Below are positions 9,603-18,951 of a DNA stretch of 35,402 bases, in pieces. The stretch's first letter is position 1. Each line of letters begins with the position of its first letter. The notes below the pieces were generated by a model. The model did not search any database. It was not told the DNA's origin and saw only the letters and a program-made list of their open reading frames with translations. The stretch is from Oscillospiraceae bacterium. GTDB taxonomy: Bacteria; Bacillota; Clostridia; Oscillospirales; Ruminococcaceae. The stretch lies in the NCBI GenBank assembly GCA_020024475.1, contig JAHHTS010000020.1, positions 1-35,402 of the forward strand, in the 5' to 3' direction. A program made the translations under genes and the position numbers.

Positions 9603-10966
9603 GATTGGATTATATAGAAAATATTCAAAAATTAATTTCTGATAAATTTGAAAATCCACCATTAGCGAATGTAAAAACATTTGGCTGTGCCCAGAATGAA
9701 AATGATTCCGAAAAAATCAGAGGGTTATTATATAATTTAGGGTATTCAATGACTGATGAGCTAAGTAAAAGCGATATAGTAATTTTCAACACATGTGCAA
9801 TTAGAGAAAATGCAGAGCTGAAAATTTTTGGTAATATAGGTGAACTTAAAGCTTTAAAAAAAGAAAATCCTAATATGATTGTGGCTGTTTGTGGTTGCAT
9901 GGTTATGCAACAACATATAGTTGATAAAATTAAAAAAAGCTATCCGTTTGTAGATATTGTATTTGGTGTCAATAACCTTGAAATTTTACCTCACCTTATA
10001 TATGATTGTTATATGGAGCATAAGAAACAAATTCTTAATCCAAATGAAAAAATTGATATTGTAGAAAATGTACCAATTCTTAGGGAAAGTAAATCAAAAG
10101 CTTCAATATCAATAATGTTCGGCTGCGATAATTTTTGTTCTTATTGCATAGTTCCTTATGTTAGAGGAAGAGAAAGAAGTCGTAAACCACAAGATATTCT
10201 TAATGAATTTAAACAGCTTATTTCTGAAGGTTATAAAGATATAACATTATTAGGGCAGAACGTAAACTCTTATGGAAAAAATCTTGAGGAAAAATTCGAT
10301 TTTGCAGATCTCTTAAAGTTACTTTGCACTACTACAGGTGAATATGTAATTCATTTTATATCAAGTCACCCAAAAGATATAAATAAAAAAGTAATAGATG
10401 TTATTCGAGACAATCCGCAGATTTCAAGACAAATACATCTTCCAGTTCAGTGTGGCAATGATAGGATTCTAAAAGAAATGAATAGAAAGTATACAATAAG
10501 CCAATATATGGACATTATAAATTATGCTAGAGAACAAATACCAGGTGTTACATTTTCAAGTGATATTATTGTAGGATTTCCTGGTGAAACTTTCGAAGAA
10601 TACTTAGACACTGAAAAGCTTGTAAAAGATGTAAAATTCACACAACTTTTCACTTATATCTATTCCAAAAGGAATGGTACAAAAGCTGCATTAATGGAAG
10701 ATAACATATCCCATAAAGAAAAAAGTGAATGGCTAAATCGACTTATTAAAATTCAACAAGATATTGTCTTTGAACACCTTAATTCTTTTATAGGTAAAAC
10801 TGTTAGAGCATTAGTAGAAGAAAAGCATGGCAAGATGTATACAGCTAGAATGCAAAATACATTTGTGGTAAAATTTGAAAGTGACACAGATTATACAGAT
10901 AATTTTGTTAATCTTAAAATAACTGGTAAAAAAGGTACAAGTTTAACTGCTGACCTTTTAATATAA
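9599..10966 (+). CDS. miaB: tRNA-2-methylthio-N6-dimethylallyladenosine synthase MiaB
   Basis: A radical SAM methylthiotransferase that adds the 2-methylthio group to i6A37 of tRNAs, using two 4Fe-4S clusters. It has 455 residues. The N-terminal UPF0004 domain has three cluster cysteines, the first being C30 in TFGCAQNEND, then NTCAIREN and VCGCM. The radical SAM CxxxCxxC lies at C176, C180 and C183 in FGCDNFCSYC. A TRAM domain occupies the last ~65 residues. AQNENDS and NTCAIRE favour MiaB over MtaB or RimO. Its ATG overlaps the uvrA stop, with AAGGAG just upstream. The partner enzyme MiaA is encoded at the far end of the same run (16060), and the RicA-like gene follows at once. Confidence 0.95.
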   Translation: MRLDYIENIQKLISDKFENPPLANVKTFGCAQNENDSEKIRGLLYNLGYSMTDELSKSDIVIFNTCAIRENAELKIFGNIGELKALKKENPNMIVAVCGCMVMQQHIVDKIKKSYPFVDIVFGVNNLEILPHLIYDCYMEHKKQILNPNEKIDIVENVPILRESKSKASISIMFGCDNFCSYCIVPYVRGRERSRKPQDILNEFKQLISEGYKDITLLGQNVNSYGKNLEEKFDFADLLKLLCTTTGEYVIHFISSHPKDINKKVIDVIRDNPQISRQIHLPVQCGNDRILKEMNRKYTISQYMDIINYAREQIPGVTFSSDIIVGFPGETFEEYLDTEKLVKDVKFTQLFTYIYSKRNGTKAALMEDNISHKEKSEWLNRLIKIQQDIVFEHLNSFIGKTVRALVEEKHGKMYTARMQNTFVVKFESDTDYTDNFVNLKITGKKGTSLTADLLI

Positions 10967-10989
10967 ATCAAAATAAAGAGGAAACTAAA

Positions 10990-11409
10990 ATGGAAAAATT
11001 TGATATTATACACGAATTCAAAGTTCTTGCTACAAAACTTAAAGATGACGATAGACTTGTCTATCTTCGTCAGGCAAAAGCTATGAATGATATGGATCAG
11101 GAACTTCAGGAACTTATTGGTAAATTTAATCTTGCCCAATACAATTACCAAATAGAAATTTCTAAAGATGAAATGGATGAAGAAAAACTTAATACTATAA
11201 ATTCAGAGTTGCAGGATTTATATGCACAGATTATGGAAAACGACAGCATGAAAGAGTACAATGAATGCAAAATGGAAGCTGATAAACTTACCCAGCATTT
11301 GCAGGCTATTATCACAGCAGCTATAAATGGTGGTGATCCTATGACTGTTGAAATGCCAACAGGTGGATGTACAGGTAGTTGTTCATCATGCTCAGGTTGT
11401 GGTAACTAA
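10990..11409 (+). CDS. YlbF/YmcA (RicA/RicF)-family protein with Cys-rich tail
   Basis: A 139-residue, mostly helical protein of the YlbF/YmcA family. In Bacillus subtilis the members RicA (YmcA) and RicF (YlbF) form a complex with RicT that promotes RNase Y-dependent mRNA maturation and carries Fe-S clusters. The first ~115 residues are charged and helix-forming, as expected. The last 13 residues are rich in Gly, Ser and Cys, with cysteines at 127, 131, 134 and 137 (Cx3CxxCxxC), a plausible metal or Fe-S site. Position supports the family call, because B. subtilis also has ymcA directly after miaB (ymcB) and near mutS and mutL. Whether it acts as RicA, RicF or both cannot be told here. The ribosome binding site is AGAGGAAA. 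Confidence 0.85.
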   Translation: MEKFDIIHEFKVLATKLKDDDRLVYLRQAKAMNDMDQELQELIGKFNLAQYNYQIEISKDEMDEEKLNTINSELQDLYAQIMENDSMKEYNECKMEADKLTQHLQAIITAAINGGDPMTVEMPTGGCTGSCSSCSGCGN

Positions 11410-11447
11410 TAAACTTATTTTAATTATTTTTACAGGACGGTAATATT

Positions 11448-14042
11448 TTGGCAAAACTTTCACCTATGATGCAGCAATATATGGATATAAAAAACGCACA
11501 TAAAGATCATATTGTGTTTTTTAGACTTGGTGATTTTTATGAAATGTTTTATGAAGATGCATTGCTTGCCTCAAAAGAATTAGAATTAACATTGACTGGT
11601 CGAGATTGTGGTATGGAAGAACGAGCACCTATGTGTGGTATTCCATACCATTCCGCCGAGTCATATATACAACGATTGCTTGAAAAAGGATATAAAGTTG
11701 CTATTTGCGAGCAGACAGAACAACCACAGAAGGGGAAAACCTTGGTAAACAGAGATGTTATCAGAGTTGTTACTCCTGGTACTATTATGGAAAATAGTAT
11801 GTTATCAGAAGATAAAAATAACTACATTGCCAGCTTATATATACATGACAGTCAAGCTGAGATTTGTATGTGTGATATATCTACTGGTTCAATGCAATCA
11901 ACAACAATAGATAGCGAAAATTTTCAGAATAATCTTAAATCTGAAATTTATAAGTATATGCCAAGAGAAATTATTATCAATTCACGGATACTTGATTTGA
12001 AATGGCTGACCGAGTATTTAAAAAATATAATACATTGTTCTGTAGAATTGATTGATAACAAAGATTATAATGATTTGATTGTAGAGGAAACGGTAAAAAA
12101 ACAATTTTCTGGTAAAATATTCAGTACAGATATGTCTCGTTGTTTATGGCAACTTTTGGACTACTTGTCTAAAACTCAGAAAATGGGTATAGAGAAACTT
12201 GAAACTGTTGAAAGCTATTCACGGGATAGTTTTATGAAACTATCCTATACAACTACTTCCAATCTTGAATTATTTGAAACTATTCGTAGTAAAGAAAAGC
12301 GAGGAAGTCTTTTGTGGGTGCTAGATGAAACAAAAACTAGTTTTGGCAAGCGAATGTTAAGGAAAGTTATTTCTGCCCCACTTATGAATAAAGATGAGAT
12401 AGAAAATAGGCTTAACGCTGTAGAATATTTCAATAACAACCCTATGGTGCGTATGGATGCACAGACACAATTAAAAAATATTCAAGATATGGAGCGTCTG
12501 TGCACTCGTGCTGGATTTGGTAATGCAGGCCCTAGAGATGTATTCTCAATGGCACAATCTATAAAAGCGTTACAACCCTTAAAAAAAATACTTGATAAAT
12601 CAGATGATAAGCTGATTAGAAACCTAAATCATGAAATTGACCCTCTCAGCGAATTGGGTGATTTGCTTGACTCAGCTATAATTGAAAATCCACCTGCTAC
12701 AATTAAAGATGGTGGAATTATAAAACCTGGCTTTGACGAAGAAGTAGACCATAATCGTCATCTTGTAAATGACAGTATGGAGATAATTGCTTCTATCGAA
12801 AATCGTTTGAGAAATGAAACCAATATACCTAAATTGAAAATTGGATATAATAGGGTATTTGGTTATTATATAGAGGTGACTAGATCGTATCTTGATTTAG
12901 TACCAGATACATTTATTAGAAAACAGACTCTTGCAGGCTCTGAAAGATATATAACTGAAGAACTGAAAGAATTAGAACAAGAAATTCTCTCTGCAAATGA
13001 AAAACTCTTAGCAAGAGAAAAATTGCTATATGCTAATCTTTTAAAATCTATTAGCAATGAAACAGAGAAGATTTTAAAAACAACAAAGGCAATATCTTAC
13101 ATAGATATTCTTGCTGGATTTTCAAAAGTAAGCCAAAAATACAACTATGTAAAACCGACAATAACTGACAGCGACAAGTTGTATATTAAAGATGGCAGGC
13201 ATCCTGTGGTGGAGGCTATGCTAAAAGATGAAATATTTATACCTAACGACACACTATTAGATTGTAATGACAATATGGTTAATATTATAACTGGTCCTAA
13301 TATGGCTGGTAAATCTACTTTCATGCGACAGGTTGCAATTATTTGTATCATGGCTCAAATAGGCTGTTTTGTACCGGCTAAAAGTGCAGAAATTCCTGTT
13401 TGTGATGCTGTTTTTACTCGAGTTGGAGCATCGGACGACCTTTCAAGTGGAAGAAGCACTTTTATGGTAGAGATGAGTGAAGTTAGCGAAATATTACAAA
13501 ATGCAACTGAAAAAAGTCTTGTAATACTTGATGAAATAGGGCGAGGTACATCTACTTTTGATGGTATGAGTATAGCTAAATCGGTTGTAGAGTATATTTT
13601 GGATAAGAAAAACCACTTAGGATGTAAAACGCTTTTTGCTACACATTACCACGAGCTCACTGAGATGGAAAATCAAATGCATGGAATTGTCAACTATAAC
13701 ATCGCAGTTAAGAAGCGTGGAGATGATATAACGTTTTTAAGAAAAATTGTTCGTGGTGGGGCAGACGACAGCTATGGTATACAGGTGGCTAAATTAGCAG
13801 GTATACCGGATAAAGTAATAAAGAGAGCAAAAGAAATTCTTGAGGATTTAGTTTTAAATTCTGAAAAAGAAAAAATGGCTGTAAGACAGTTATCTTTCGA
13901 TGATTCGTATTTTCAAATTCCTGAAAAACAAAATACAAATAAAGAAAATGAAATAGTAGAAGAGCTTAGTAAAGTTGATGTTAATGTGCTTACTCCTCTA
14001 GAAGCACTTAATGTTTTAAATAAATTAAAATCTATGCTATAA
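11448..14042 (+). CDS. mutS: DNA mismatch repair protein MutS
   Basis: Mismatch-recognition ATPase of the MutS1 type, 864 residues. The mismatch-reading Phe-x-Glu motif is F30-Y-E32 in GDFYEMF. The connector, core and clamp domains follow, then the ATPase with GPNMAGKS (616-623), the Walker B stretch ILDEIGRGTSTFDG and the ATHYHEL switch. The C-terminus keeps the short helical tail near LTPLEALNVLNKLK used for tetramer formation in this family. The start is TTG 11448, behind an imperfect AGGACGG ribosome binding site at 11434-11440, and gives the standard N-terminus MAKLSPMMQQY. mutL follows 15 bases downstream. Confidence 0.98.
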   Translation: MAKLSPMMQQYMDIKNAHKDHIVFFRLGDFYEMFYEDALLASKELELTLTGRDCGMEERAPMCGIPYHSAESYIQRLLEKGYKVAICEQTEQPQKGKTLVNRDVIRVVTPGTIMENSMLSEDKNNYIASLYIHDSQAEICMCDISTGSMQSTTIDSENFQNNLKSEIYKYMPREIIINSRILDLKWLTEYLKNIIHCSVELIDNKDYNDLIVEETVKKQFSGKIFSTDMSRCLWQLLDYLSKTQKMGIEKLETVESYSRDSFMKLSYTTTSNLELFETIRSKEKRGSLLWVLDETKTSFGKRMLRKVISAPLMNKDEIENRLNAVEYFNNNPMVRMDAQTQLKNIQDMERLCTRAGFGNAGPRDVFSMAQSIKALQPLKKILDKSDDKLIRNLNHEIDPLSELGDLLDSAIIENPPATIKDGGIIKPGFDEEVDHNRHLVNDSMEIIASIENRLRNETNIPKLKIGYNRVFGYYIEVTRSYLDLVPDTFIRKQTLAGSERYITEELKELEQEILSANEKLLAREKLLYANLLKSISNETEKILKTTKAISYIDILAGFSKVSQKYNYVKPTITDSDKLYIKDGRHPVVEAMLKDEIFIPNDTLLDCNDNMVNIITGPNMAGKSTFMRQVAIICIMAQIGCFVPAKSAEIPVCDAVFTRVGASDDLSSGRSTFMVEMSEVSEILQNATEKSLVILDEIGRGTSTFDGMSIAKSVVEYILDKKNHLGCKTLFATHYHELTEMENQMHGIVNYNIAVKKRGDDITFLRKIVRGGADDSYGIQVAKLAGIPDKVIKRAKEILEDLVLNSEKEKMAVRQLSFDDSYFQIPEKQNTNKENEIVEELSKVDVNVLTPLEALNVLNKLKSML

Positions 14043-14057
14043 ATTTAGTGAGGTAAA

Positions 14058-16070
14058 ATGGCAGTTATCAATGTGCTTGATAAGCAAACAGCAGAGCTTA
14101 TCGCTGCAGGTGAAGTTGTCGAACGACCTTCATCAGTAGTTAAAGAGCTGGTTGAAAATTCAATAGATGCAGGTGCCAAAAACATTGTTGTTGACATTGA
14201 GCGCGGTGGCATCAAGAAAATACTTGTTCAAGATGATGGCAGCGGTATTGACAGTGAGTATGTTAAAACTGCTTTTATACGTCATGCTACAAGCAAAATA
14301 AGTCATAAAGATGATCTTGATCATATTGCAAGTTTAGGATTTCGCGGAGAGGCTTTGGCATCTATAGCAAGTGTTTCTCATTTGTCACTTATAACTAAAA
14401 CAGATGTTCAAGATTTTGCAATAGAAATTCAACTTTCCGGTGGTGAAGAAACTTCATTCGAGATTAAACCGTTTGTAACAGGCTCTCGTTTTGTTATCCG
14501 AGATTTGTTTTACAATACACCAGCGAGAATGAAATTTTTAAAAAAAGATGCTACTGAAGCTGGGTATATACAAGATATCCTAACAAATCTTGCACTATCA
14601 AAACCAGAGATTGCTTTTAAATTTGTGAAAGATGGAAAAGAAGTCTTTTCTACAATAGGCGATGGAAATTTGTTAAATACAATAGCCGCTTTGTTCACTA
14701 CGGAATTTGCAAAGACACTAGTTGAAGTTAATTATAGTGATGACAAATATAAAATTACTGGTTATGTAACTCAACCATTCTCATCCAGACAATCCCGTAA
14801 TATGCAGTATTCTTTTATAAATTCCCGCTTCGTAAAAAATAAAACTATTATTGCTGCATCTGAAAATGCTTATAAAGGAACTGTTATGGTCGGGAAATTC
14901 CCGGGATATATTTTAAATATATTTATGCCTTTTGACGCTGTTGATGTAAATGTTCATCCAGCTAAAACCGAAGTTCGTTTTGCTAATGAATCTGAAGTTT
15001 TTTCAGCTGTATATAGAGCAGTTAAAGGCGCAATAAGTACAGATATAAATCTTAAACAGTTCTCTTTTAAAGCAAAAACAGAACAAAATTTAGCTGAAAA
15101 TGATGTAAAGCAGACCAGCTTTACTGATATAAAAAATGATGCTAATATAACTAAAACTCAATATTTTAATGAAAATCATTTGAGTGCAGAAAAATATTCT
15201 AATGTCAACAATGAAAATAAGCCTATTTATGATAATTTGAATATATCATTTGCTACTAATGGTACATGTAAAACAGATAGTTATGTTAAAAAATATATTG
15301 TGCCTCAAATAGAAGAAAACTATTCCTCAGCTAATGATTTTTTGGAAAGCACAAGTACTACACCATATACTAAGTCTAATTTTAGAGATAGGCATATTGA
15401 TATTCCTTATGAGGAGATTTACGCATCTCAAAGTTACAACCATGAGCAAACACAGGTATTAAATAACGATATTATAAAAAATGAAAACTCATTTAACGCT
15501 GCCCAAGAAAAGGATATTATAGTTATTGGTGAAGTTTTCTCTACATATATTCTTTGTCAAATTGAGGATGAACTTATTGTTATAGATAAACATGCTGCAC
15601 ATGAAAGAATCTTATATGAAAAATTAAAGAAGAATGTTAAAACAGGAAAACAAATGTTGCTAGTCCCAGCTACAGTTAAGTTATCAGCTGAAGAAAAAAA
15701 TGCAATAATTGAAAACTCTCAATTACTTAGTAATCAAGGTTTTGAGGTTGAAGATTTTGGTGGTAATGGTGTAATTGTAAGAGCTATACCAATGTATATT
15801 ACCAGCGAAGACCCTCAAAGTCTTATAACTGAAATTGCGTTTAATCTTGCTAATGGAAATAAGACTGACATGAGTGAGAAGATAGATTGGATTTTTCATT
15901 CTGTTGCATGTAGAAGTGCAATTAAAGCTGGCGATAAGGCAGAAATAACACGGTTAACGCAACTCGTAATGGATATTAGAAATGAAAAAATCCCACTTTA
16001 CTGTCCGCATGGACGTCCTGTAATAATTTCAATTAGTAAAAAGGAGCTTGAAAAACAATTTGGAAGGTAA
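14058..16070 (+). CDS. mutL: DNA mismatch repair protein MutL (endonuclease type)
   Basis: GHKL ATPase that couples MutS mismatch detection to strand nicking, 670 residues. The N-terminal ATPase carries IAAGEVVERPSSVVKELVEN, DDGSGI and GFRGEAL. A linker of about 170 residues rich in Asn, Ser and Thr (roughly 330-490) follows. The C-terminal dimerisation domain holds the metal endonuclease site D510-K-H-A-A-H-E516, an ACRSAIKAGD stretch with C618, and CPHGRP from C649. MutL of this kind nicks DNA itself, as expected in bacteria without MutH. The ribosome binding site GTGAGG precedes ATG 14058. The 3' end overlaps miaA. Confidence 0.97.
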   Translation: MAVINVLDKQTAELIAAGEVVERPSSVVKELVENSIDAGAKNIVVDIERGGIKKILVQDDGSGIDSEYVKTAFIRHATSKISHKDDLDHIASLGFRGEALASIASVSHLSLITKTDVQDFAIEIQLSGGEETSFEIKPFVTGSRFVIRDLFYNTPARMKFLKKDATEAGYIQDILTNLALSKPEIAFKFVKDGKEVFSTIGDGNLLNTIAALFTTEFAKTLVEVNYSDDKYKITGYVTQPFSSRQSRNMQYSFINSRFVKNKTIIAASENAYKGTVMVGKFPGYILNIFMPFDAVDVNVHPAKTEVRFANESEVFSAVYRAVKGAISTDINLKQFSFKAKTEQNLAENDVKQTSFTDIKNDANITKTQYFNENHLSAEKYSNVNNENKPIYDNLNISFATNGTCKTDSYVKKYIVPQIEENYSSANDFLESTSTTPYTKSNFRDRHIDIPYEEIYASQSYNHEQTQVLNNDIIKNENSFNAAQEKDIIVIGEVFSTYILCQIEDELIVIDKHAAHERILYEKLKKNVKTGKQMLLVPATVKLSAEEKNAIIENSQLLSNQGFEVEDFGGNGVIVRAIPMYITSEDPQSLITEIAFNLANGNKTDMSEKIDWIFHSVACRSAIKAGDKAEITRLTQLVMDIRNEKIPLYCPHGRPVIISISKKELEKQFGR

Positions 16071-16995
16071 AAAGAAAATAGTTATTGTTTGCGGTCCTAC
16101 TGCTAGCGGAAAAACCGGACTTTCTATTATGCTTGCTGAAAAATATAATGGTGAGATAATATCCGCTGATTCTATGCAGATTTATAAAAAACTTGATATA
16201 GGTACAGCGAAGGCTACCATTGAGCAACAAAAAACAGTTAAGCACCATTTGATTGATATTATGGAACCTGATCAACCTTATAATGTTCAAATGTTTGTTG
16301 AAATGGCTAAATCTGCGATAGAAGAAATAACATCACGTGGAAAACTACCAATAATAGTTGGTGGTACTGGCTTATATATTGAAAGTCTTATCAATGGAAT
16401 AAAATTTTCCAAGCAACCTGATAATACACAAATAAAGCGTGAACTTCAAAAGCAATTAGAAGAAAACGGTAATGAATTTATGTATAAAATTTTGCAAGAC
16501 ATTGATCCAGAATATTCTAAGAAAGTACACCCTAATAACACAGTAAGAGTTTTAAGAGCAATAGAAATATTTAAGCTTACGGGATGCACTATGTCGCAGC
16601 AGTTAAGAGATTCAAAGCCAAAAGAAAAGCCATACGACAGCCTTTTAATTGGTTTAAATTATTCCAACAGAGAGAAATTATATGAAAATATAAATACTCG
16701 AGTAGACATTATGATGAATAATAAATTGTTGGATGAAGCTAAATATGTTTATGATAATAGAAGTAATTTTAAAACATGTGTAGGAGCCATTGGATATAAA
16801 GAATTTTTCCCTTTTTTTGAGAATGAATCAACTTTAGAAATATGTGTTGATAAATTAAAACAAGCATCAAGAAACTATGCGAAAAGGCAATTGACATGGT
16901 TTCATAGAATGAATGAAATAAAGTGGGTTATGATAGATACGCAAAACTATGAGCAAATAGCATCAAATCTTACACAGGAATTTTTAAGCATTTAA
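16060..16995 (+). CDS. miaA: tRNA dimethylallyltransferase MiaA
   Basis: Transfers the dimethylallyl group to N6 of A37 in tRNAs reading UNN codons, the step before MiaB. Motifs in order are Walker A GPTASGKT, DSMQIYK, VGGTGLYI, AIGYKEF and RNYAKRQLTWFHR. The start is uncertain. A TTG at 16048 opens the longest frame but lies one base from the AAGGAG site (16041-16046), too close to be used. TTG 16060, thirteen bases after that site, is my choice and gives a 311-residue protein beginning MEGKKKIVIVCG. It overlaps the mutL 3' end by 11 bases. Confidence 0.93.
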   Translation: MEGKKKIVIVCGPTASGKTGLSIMLAEKYNGEIISADSMQIYKKLDIGTAKATIEQQKTVKHHLIDIMEPDQPYNVQMFVEMAKSAIEEITSRGKLPIIVGGTGLYIESLINGIKFSKQPDNTQIKRELQKQLEENGNEFMYKILQDIDPEYSKKVHPNNTVRVLRAIEIFKLTGCTMSQQLRDSKPKEKPYDSLLIGLNYSNREKLYENINTRVDIMMNNKLLDEAKYVYDNRSNFKTCVGAIGYKEFFPFFENESTLEICVDKLKQASRNYAKRQLTWFHRMNEIKWVMIDTQNYEQIASNLTQEFLSI

Positions 16996-16997
16996 TT

Positions 16998-18242
16998 ATG
17001 GACAATCAGAAAATAGAAAATAAATATAAAAAAAGGAAAAAAGCAAATATATTACAGTTAATTTTCTTCCTAATAGCAATATATATTTTTTTACAGGCAT
17101 ATCTGATAAATGCAAACAAAGTAGATTTTGTCAAAGCTTCCGAAGGATACATAAATGATAGTATAATTTCTCAAGGAATTGTATGTCGAGATGAAATACT
17201 TTTAACAAATAATTCTAATGGAGTTGTAGATTATTTAATCAAAGATGGAGAAAGAGTATCAAAGGGTCATAAAATTGCAGAAGTATATCCTTCTTATGAA
17301 GATTTAAACAACATCGTATATTTGAAAAGTAGGCAAAAAGCTCTTGAAGATATTATATCAGTGGAATCTTATATAAATGGAAATGTGCTTGATATTTCCA
17401 ACACTAGAAAACAACTTTCATCTCAAATGAGCAAATTATCAGCATTGACATCAAAAGAAGATTTTGATCATATATTAGAAGATCTAAATGAAATTACAGT
17501 TAGCTTGAATAAAATAGGAGTATCTACTGGGAAAATTAATGATTTTTCCGAAGCCAAACGGAAAATTCAAGCCGAAATTGATGCGATTCAAACCCAAATA
17601 CCTCAACCAATGGAGTCCATGTACTCTCCTTATACTGGTTTCTTTTTGAAAAATGTTGATGGCTACGAAAGTACAGCAACAGTTGAAAAATTTGTAGACA
17701 TGAGTTATGCTGATGGTATGCGGATGATAAACTCAACATCAGACCATAGTTTAAAAAATAATTCGTATGGTAAAATTATTACAAATTATAGATGGAGTAT
17801 TTGTACTTATCTAGATAAAAATCAAGCTAGTAGACTAAAAGAAGGACAACAAATTAAAATTTCTCTTGATGTTAGCAACAACGAATATCATAAAGCAATT
17901 GTAGAGAAAATAATAGATAAAGGTGAAAAGAGTTTAATTGTTATTGAATGCACCGAAATGGATCCAGCAGTTGCAACTACAAGAGTGACCGACTGCGAAA
18001 TTTTGTTTAAGCAATATGATGGAATAAAAATACCTAAAACTGCAATTAAATTTGATTCTGAACAAACAATGGGAGTATATGTAAATTTTTCTAATGTTGT
18101 AAAATTTAAAAAAATTTCACCAATATATGAAGATGAAAATTATATTATAGTTCCATCTGCTGTGAATTCTGAAAATCAAGTTAAGTTATATGATTCAATA
18201 ATTGTGAAAGGACGTAATTTGTATGATGGAAAATACTTGTAG
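16998..18242 (+). CDS. HlyD-like single-pass membrane adaptor protein
   Basis: A 414-residue protein with a short basic cytoplasmic N-terminus, one membrane segment at about residues 21-37, and a large external part. That part begins with a biotinyl/lipoyl-like half (GVVDYLIKDGERVSKGHKIAEVYP), continues with a helical region of about 110 residues, and returns to beta-rich barrel-like segments. This is the layout of HlyD/RND-type periplasmic adaptors. No ABC or RND transporter gene is adjacent. The gene sits directly before yggS and sepF and overlaps yggS by 20 bases, so an envelope or division-linked role is possible, but this is inference. The ribosome binding site is poor, suggesting coupling to miaA translation, which ends two bases upstream. 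Confidence 0.75.
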   Translation: MDNQKIENKYKKRKKANILQLIFFLIAIYIFLQAYLINANKVDFVKASEGYINDSIISQGIVCRDEILLTNNSNGVVDYLIKDGERVSKGHKIAEVYPSYEDLNNIVYLKSRQKALEDIISVESYINGNVLDISNTRKQLSSQMSKLSALTSKEDFDHILEDLNEITVSLNKIGVSTGKINDFSEAKRKIQAEIDAIQTQIPQPMESMYSPYTGFFLKNVDGYESTATVEKFVDMSYADGMRMINSTSDHSLKNNSYGKIITNYRWSICTYLDKNQASRLKEGQQIKISLDVSNNEYHKAIVEKIIDKGEKSLIVIECTEMDPAVATTRVTDCEILFKQYDGIKIPKTAIKFDSEQTMGVYVNFSNVVKFKKISPIYEDENYIIVPSAVNSENQVKLYDSIIVKGRNLYDGKYL

Positions 18243-18939
18243 CATTGCTGAAAATATTAAACAGGTGCAAGATCAAATTGTTGAAACTTGTATCAAATAC
18301 GGTAGAAAACCCGAAGATGTTATATTAATGTGTGTTTCTAAAACACAACCTATTGAGAAATTACAACAAGCATACGACGCGGGAATAACTTTATTTGGCG
18401 AAAACAGGGTACAGGAACTCGTTCAAAAGGCAGATTTTTTTAATGAAAACAATGTGCCTTGTCATATAATTGGTCAGTTACAAACTAATAAGGTAAAATA
18501 CCTTCCAGAATTAACAAATACTATACAAAGCGTTGATAGTATCAAACTTGCAAAAGAAATAGAAAAACAATACGGAAAAGCAGGAAAGAAAGCTGATGTA
18601 TGTCTTGAAATTAATATAGGTATGGAAAAAAGTAAGGGTGGTGTTCCTTATGAACAGGCTATTGATATAATTTACCAATTGTCTGAATTTAAAAATATTC
18701 AAGTAAAGGGACTTATGTGTGTTCCTCCAGCAGATTCCACAGAAAATGTTCGACAATATTTTGATAAGATGCATAAATTATTTGTTGACATATCCGATAA
18801 AAATATAGATAATATAAGTATGTCTATTCTCTCTATGGGGATGTCTGGTGATTATCCTTGGGCTATTGCAGAAGGTAGTACACTAGTACGTATAGGAACA
18901 GGTATTTTTGGTGAGAGAAATTATAATAAAGTAAAATAA
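18223..18939 (+). CDS. yggS: Pyridoxal phosphate homeostasis protein (YggS/YlmE/PLPBP)
   Basis: A 238-residue single-domain PLP-binding protein with the alanine-racemase N-terminal barrel fold. It has no known catalytic reaction and acts in vitamin B6 and amino-acid homeostasis. The PLP lysine is K40 in CVSKTQP. Other family stretches are LFGENRVQEL, HIIGQLQTNK, EINIGMEKSKGG, LSMGMSGDYPWAI and VRIGTGIFG, the last two forming the phosphate site. The start is ATG 18223, or the adjacent ATG 18226, after GAAAGGA. It lies within the 3' end of the HlyD-like gene. Placement directly before sepF matches ylmE-ylmF of Bacillus and other Gram-positive bacteria. Confidence 0.95.
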   Translation: MMENTCSIAENIKQVQDQIVETCIKYGRKPEDVILMCVSKTQPIEKLQQAYDAGITLFGENRVQELVQKADFFNENNVPCHIIGQLQTNKVKYLPELTNTIQSVDSIKLAKEIEKQYGKAGKKADVCLEINIGMEKSKGGVPYEQAIDIIYQLSEFKNIQVKGLMCVPPADSTENVRQYFDKMHKLFVDISDKNIDNISMSILSMGMSGDYPWAIAEGSTLVRIGTGIFGERNYNKVK

Positions 18940-18951
18940 AGGAGACCAATT

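Noticed and set aside
16048..16059. TTG 16048 as the miaA start
   Set aside because: It sits one base after the AAGGAG site, so that site could not serve it. TTG 16060 has a workable though long spacing.
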